From Bacteroidota bacterium (lineage in GTDB: Bacteria; Bacteroidota; Bacteroidia; Chitinophagales; Saprospiraceae), in NCBI GenBank assembly GCA_008501835.1, contig QQUB01000028.1, positions 1 to 7,640 of the forward strand: 7,640 nt of DNA, read 5' to 3'. Made by a program: the position numbers and the translations under genes. Shown piece after piece: positions 6,859-7,640 of the stretch; position 1 is the first letter of the stretch; each line of letters begins with the position of its first letter. The notes under the pieces were generated by a model. The model saw only the letters and a list, made by a program, of their open reading frames with translations. It was not told where the DNA came from and made no database searches.

Positions 6859-7640
6859 ATGGAAATGGGACAATTACTTACTATTACAAAAAGGACTCGC
6901 CCTCCTTTATTCAGGCGATTTCTGCTTATAGCTATGGTAACGCTGGGCAGTATGTTCTTCGGAATACAGGAGGCAAATGCCCACGCCACCCAGGTTGGCT
7001 ACTGTGTACTGAATAATGGCCTTGTTCGTGTTTATATTGAACATTGGCACGGGGACTTATCACAAAGTGCCCTTACCGGGAGTAATGCTGTGAATCTAAC
7101 GATAATTTCATCTGGAGGGTCTACAAATTACCCTAACCTCATTCCAACTGGATTTGTTAATAATACAACTCTAAACAACCTTCCGGGTTGTGGTCCAAAT
7201 ATAACGGTCGTATCCGGCTGTCCGGGAACAGGTTTTGGAAGTGCCAACTACCATAATGATTGGGTGTATTATGATTTCCCGCCAATATCATGTGGTGAAC
7301 AAATCACTATTCGAATAGATGCCGGAAACTCGGTGCTTTTAACAGAAGCCTGCAGTCAGTTATATCCGGCCACCATTAATGCAACCTTCAATGACTCCGG
7401 AGGGCCTGTGCTAACCTGCCCCGATGTAAACGTGACGAGTTGTAATCCAATAACGGTTAACTACCCTGCGCCGTCCATTGTGGATGATTGTGATCCGAAC
7501 CCAATGATAACGGGCTATAGTCACCCCTCGGGGTCAACTTTCCAACCCGGATCGACACAGGTCACCGTTACATCCATAGATAATCAAAACCAGGTTGGAA
7601 CCTGTAACTTTAATGTAAACGTCAATCCACCTCCGGGAGG
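6859..7640 (+). CDS. Secreted HYR-domain protein with N-terminal 'EHWHGD' domain (3' end missing)
   Basis: The frame is open from ATG 6859 to the window end (260 full codons plus 2 bases). An in-frame TAA at 6847-6849 limits the start to ATG 6859 or ATG 6865; the leader is A-rich without a Shine-Dalgarno sequence, as is usual in Bacteroidota. Residues 11-41 form a Sec signal peptide: basic KRTRPPLFRR, hydrophobic FLLIAMVTLGSMFF, and an AxA-type cleavage site ANA|H after residue 41. Residues 42-183 form a cysteine-bearing domain with GYCVL, VRVYIEHWHGD, NDWVYYDFPPISCG and LTEACSQLYPATI, which I recall as a recurrent N-terminal module of Bacteroidota exported proteins without known activity. 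An HYR module starts near residue 184 (VLTCPDVNV, VDDC, TCNFNVNV). A PPPGG-type linker follows, so more modules and probably a T9SS tail are expected beyond the window. Function inferred as surface or adhesive. Confidence 0.9.
   Translation, partial: MEMGQLLTITKRTRPPLFRRFLLIAMVTLGSMFFGIQEANAHATQVGYCVLNNGLVRVYIEHWHGDLSQSALTGSNAVNLTIISSGGSTNYPNLIPTGFVNNTTLNNLPGCGPNITVVSGCPGTGFGSANYHNDWVYYDFPPISCGEQITIRIDAGNSVLLTEACSQLYPATINATFNDSGGPVLTCPDVNVTSCNPITVNYPAPSIVDDCDPNPMITGYSHPSGSTFQPGSTQVTVTSIDNQNQVGTCNFNVNVNPPPG

Noticed and set aside
6759..6989. 76-residue minus-strand open frame crossing the start of the second gene
   Set aside because: It overlaps the convincing signal-peptide region of the + strand gene, shows no domain, and would place its start inside that gene.

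Overview
The window comes from a member of the Bacteroidota and holds parts of two large secreted, modular surface-type proteins on the + strand. The lineage call rests on the C-terminus of the first protein, which is a textbook type IX secretion system (T9SS) sorting domain, on the HYR-rich architecture, on AT-rich leaders without a clear Shine-Dalgarno sequence, and on moderate GC. A Saprospiria-like relative is possible but is only a guess from architecture.

Positions 1-6474 are the 3' part of one reading frame that is already open at base 1; its true start lies outside the window. The 2157 visible residues read, in order: a partial copy of a 'FVALTDI..GT.IYFTDN' domain, a Calx-beta domain, a complete second copy of the first domain, a long array of about eleven HYR or HYR-like modules (one interrupted by a lamin-tail-like domain, another by a 'GDGICC' beta domain), a SprB/PKD-like module, a repetitive beta-rich domain without a name I can give, and the T9SS sorting domain. 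No catalytic site is recognisable, so adhesion or a structural role at the cell surface is the best inference.

Positions 6475-6858 are noncoding. They open with a strong intrinsic terminator (6535-6567). Further on are an inverted repeat enclosing a C-rich tract that is a G-quadruplex motif on the minus strand, a perfect 8-bp-arm palindrome, and an 11-nt direct repeat. No confident promoter is visible.

Positions 6859-7640 are the 5' part of a second gene, cut by the window end. It has a signal peptide, an N-terminal domain with an 'EHWHGD' motif, and the start of an HYR module. The terminator and the long gap suggest that it is transcribed separately, although it encodes the same general type of exported HYR protein. 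I see no RNA gene, transposase, CRISPR array or enzyme gene. Residue numbers for the first protein count from the codon at base 1.
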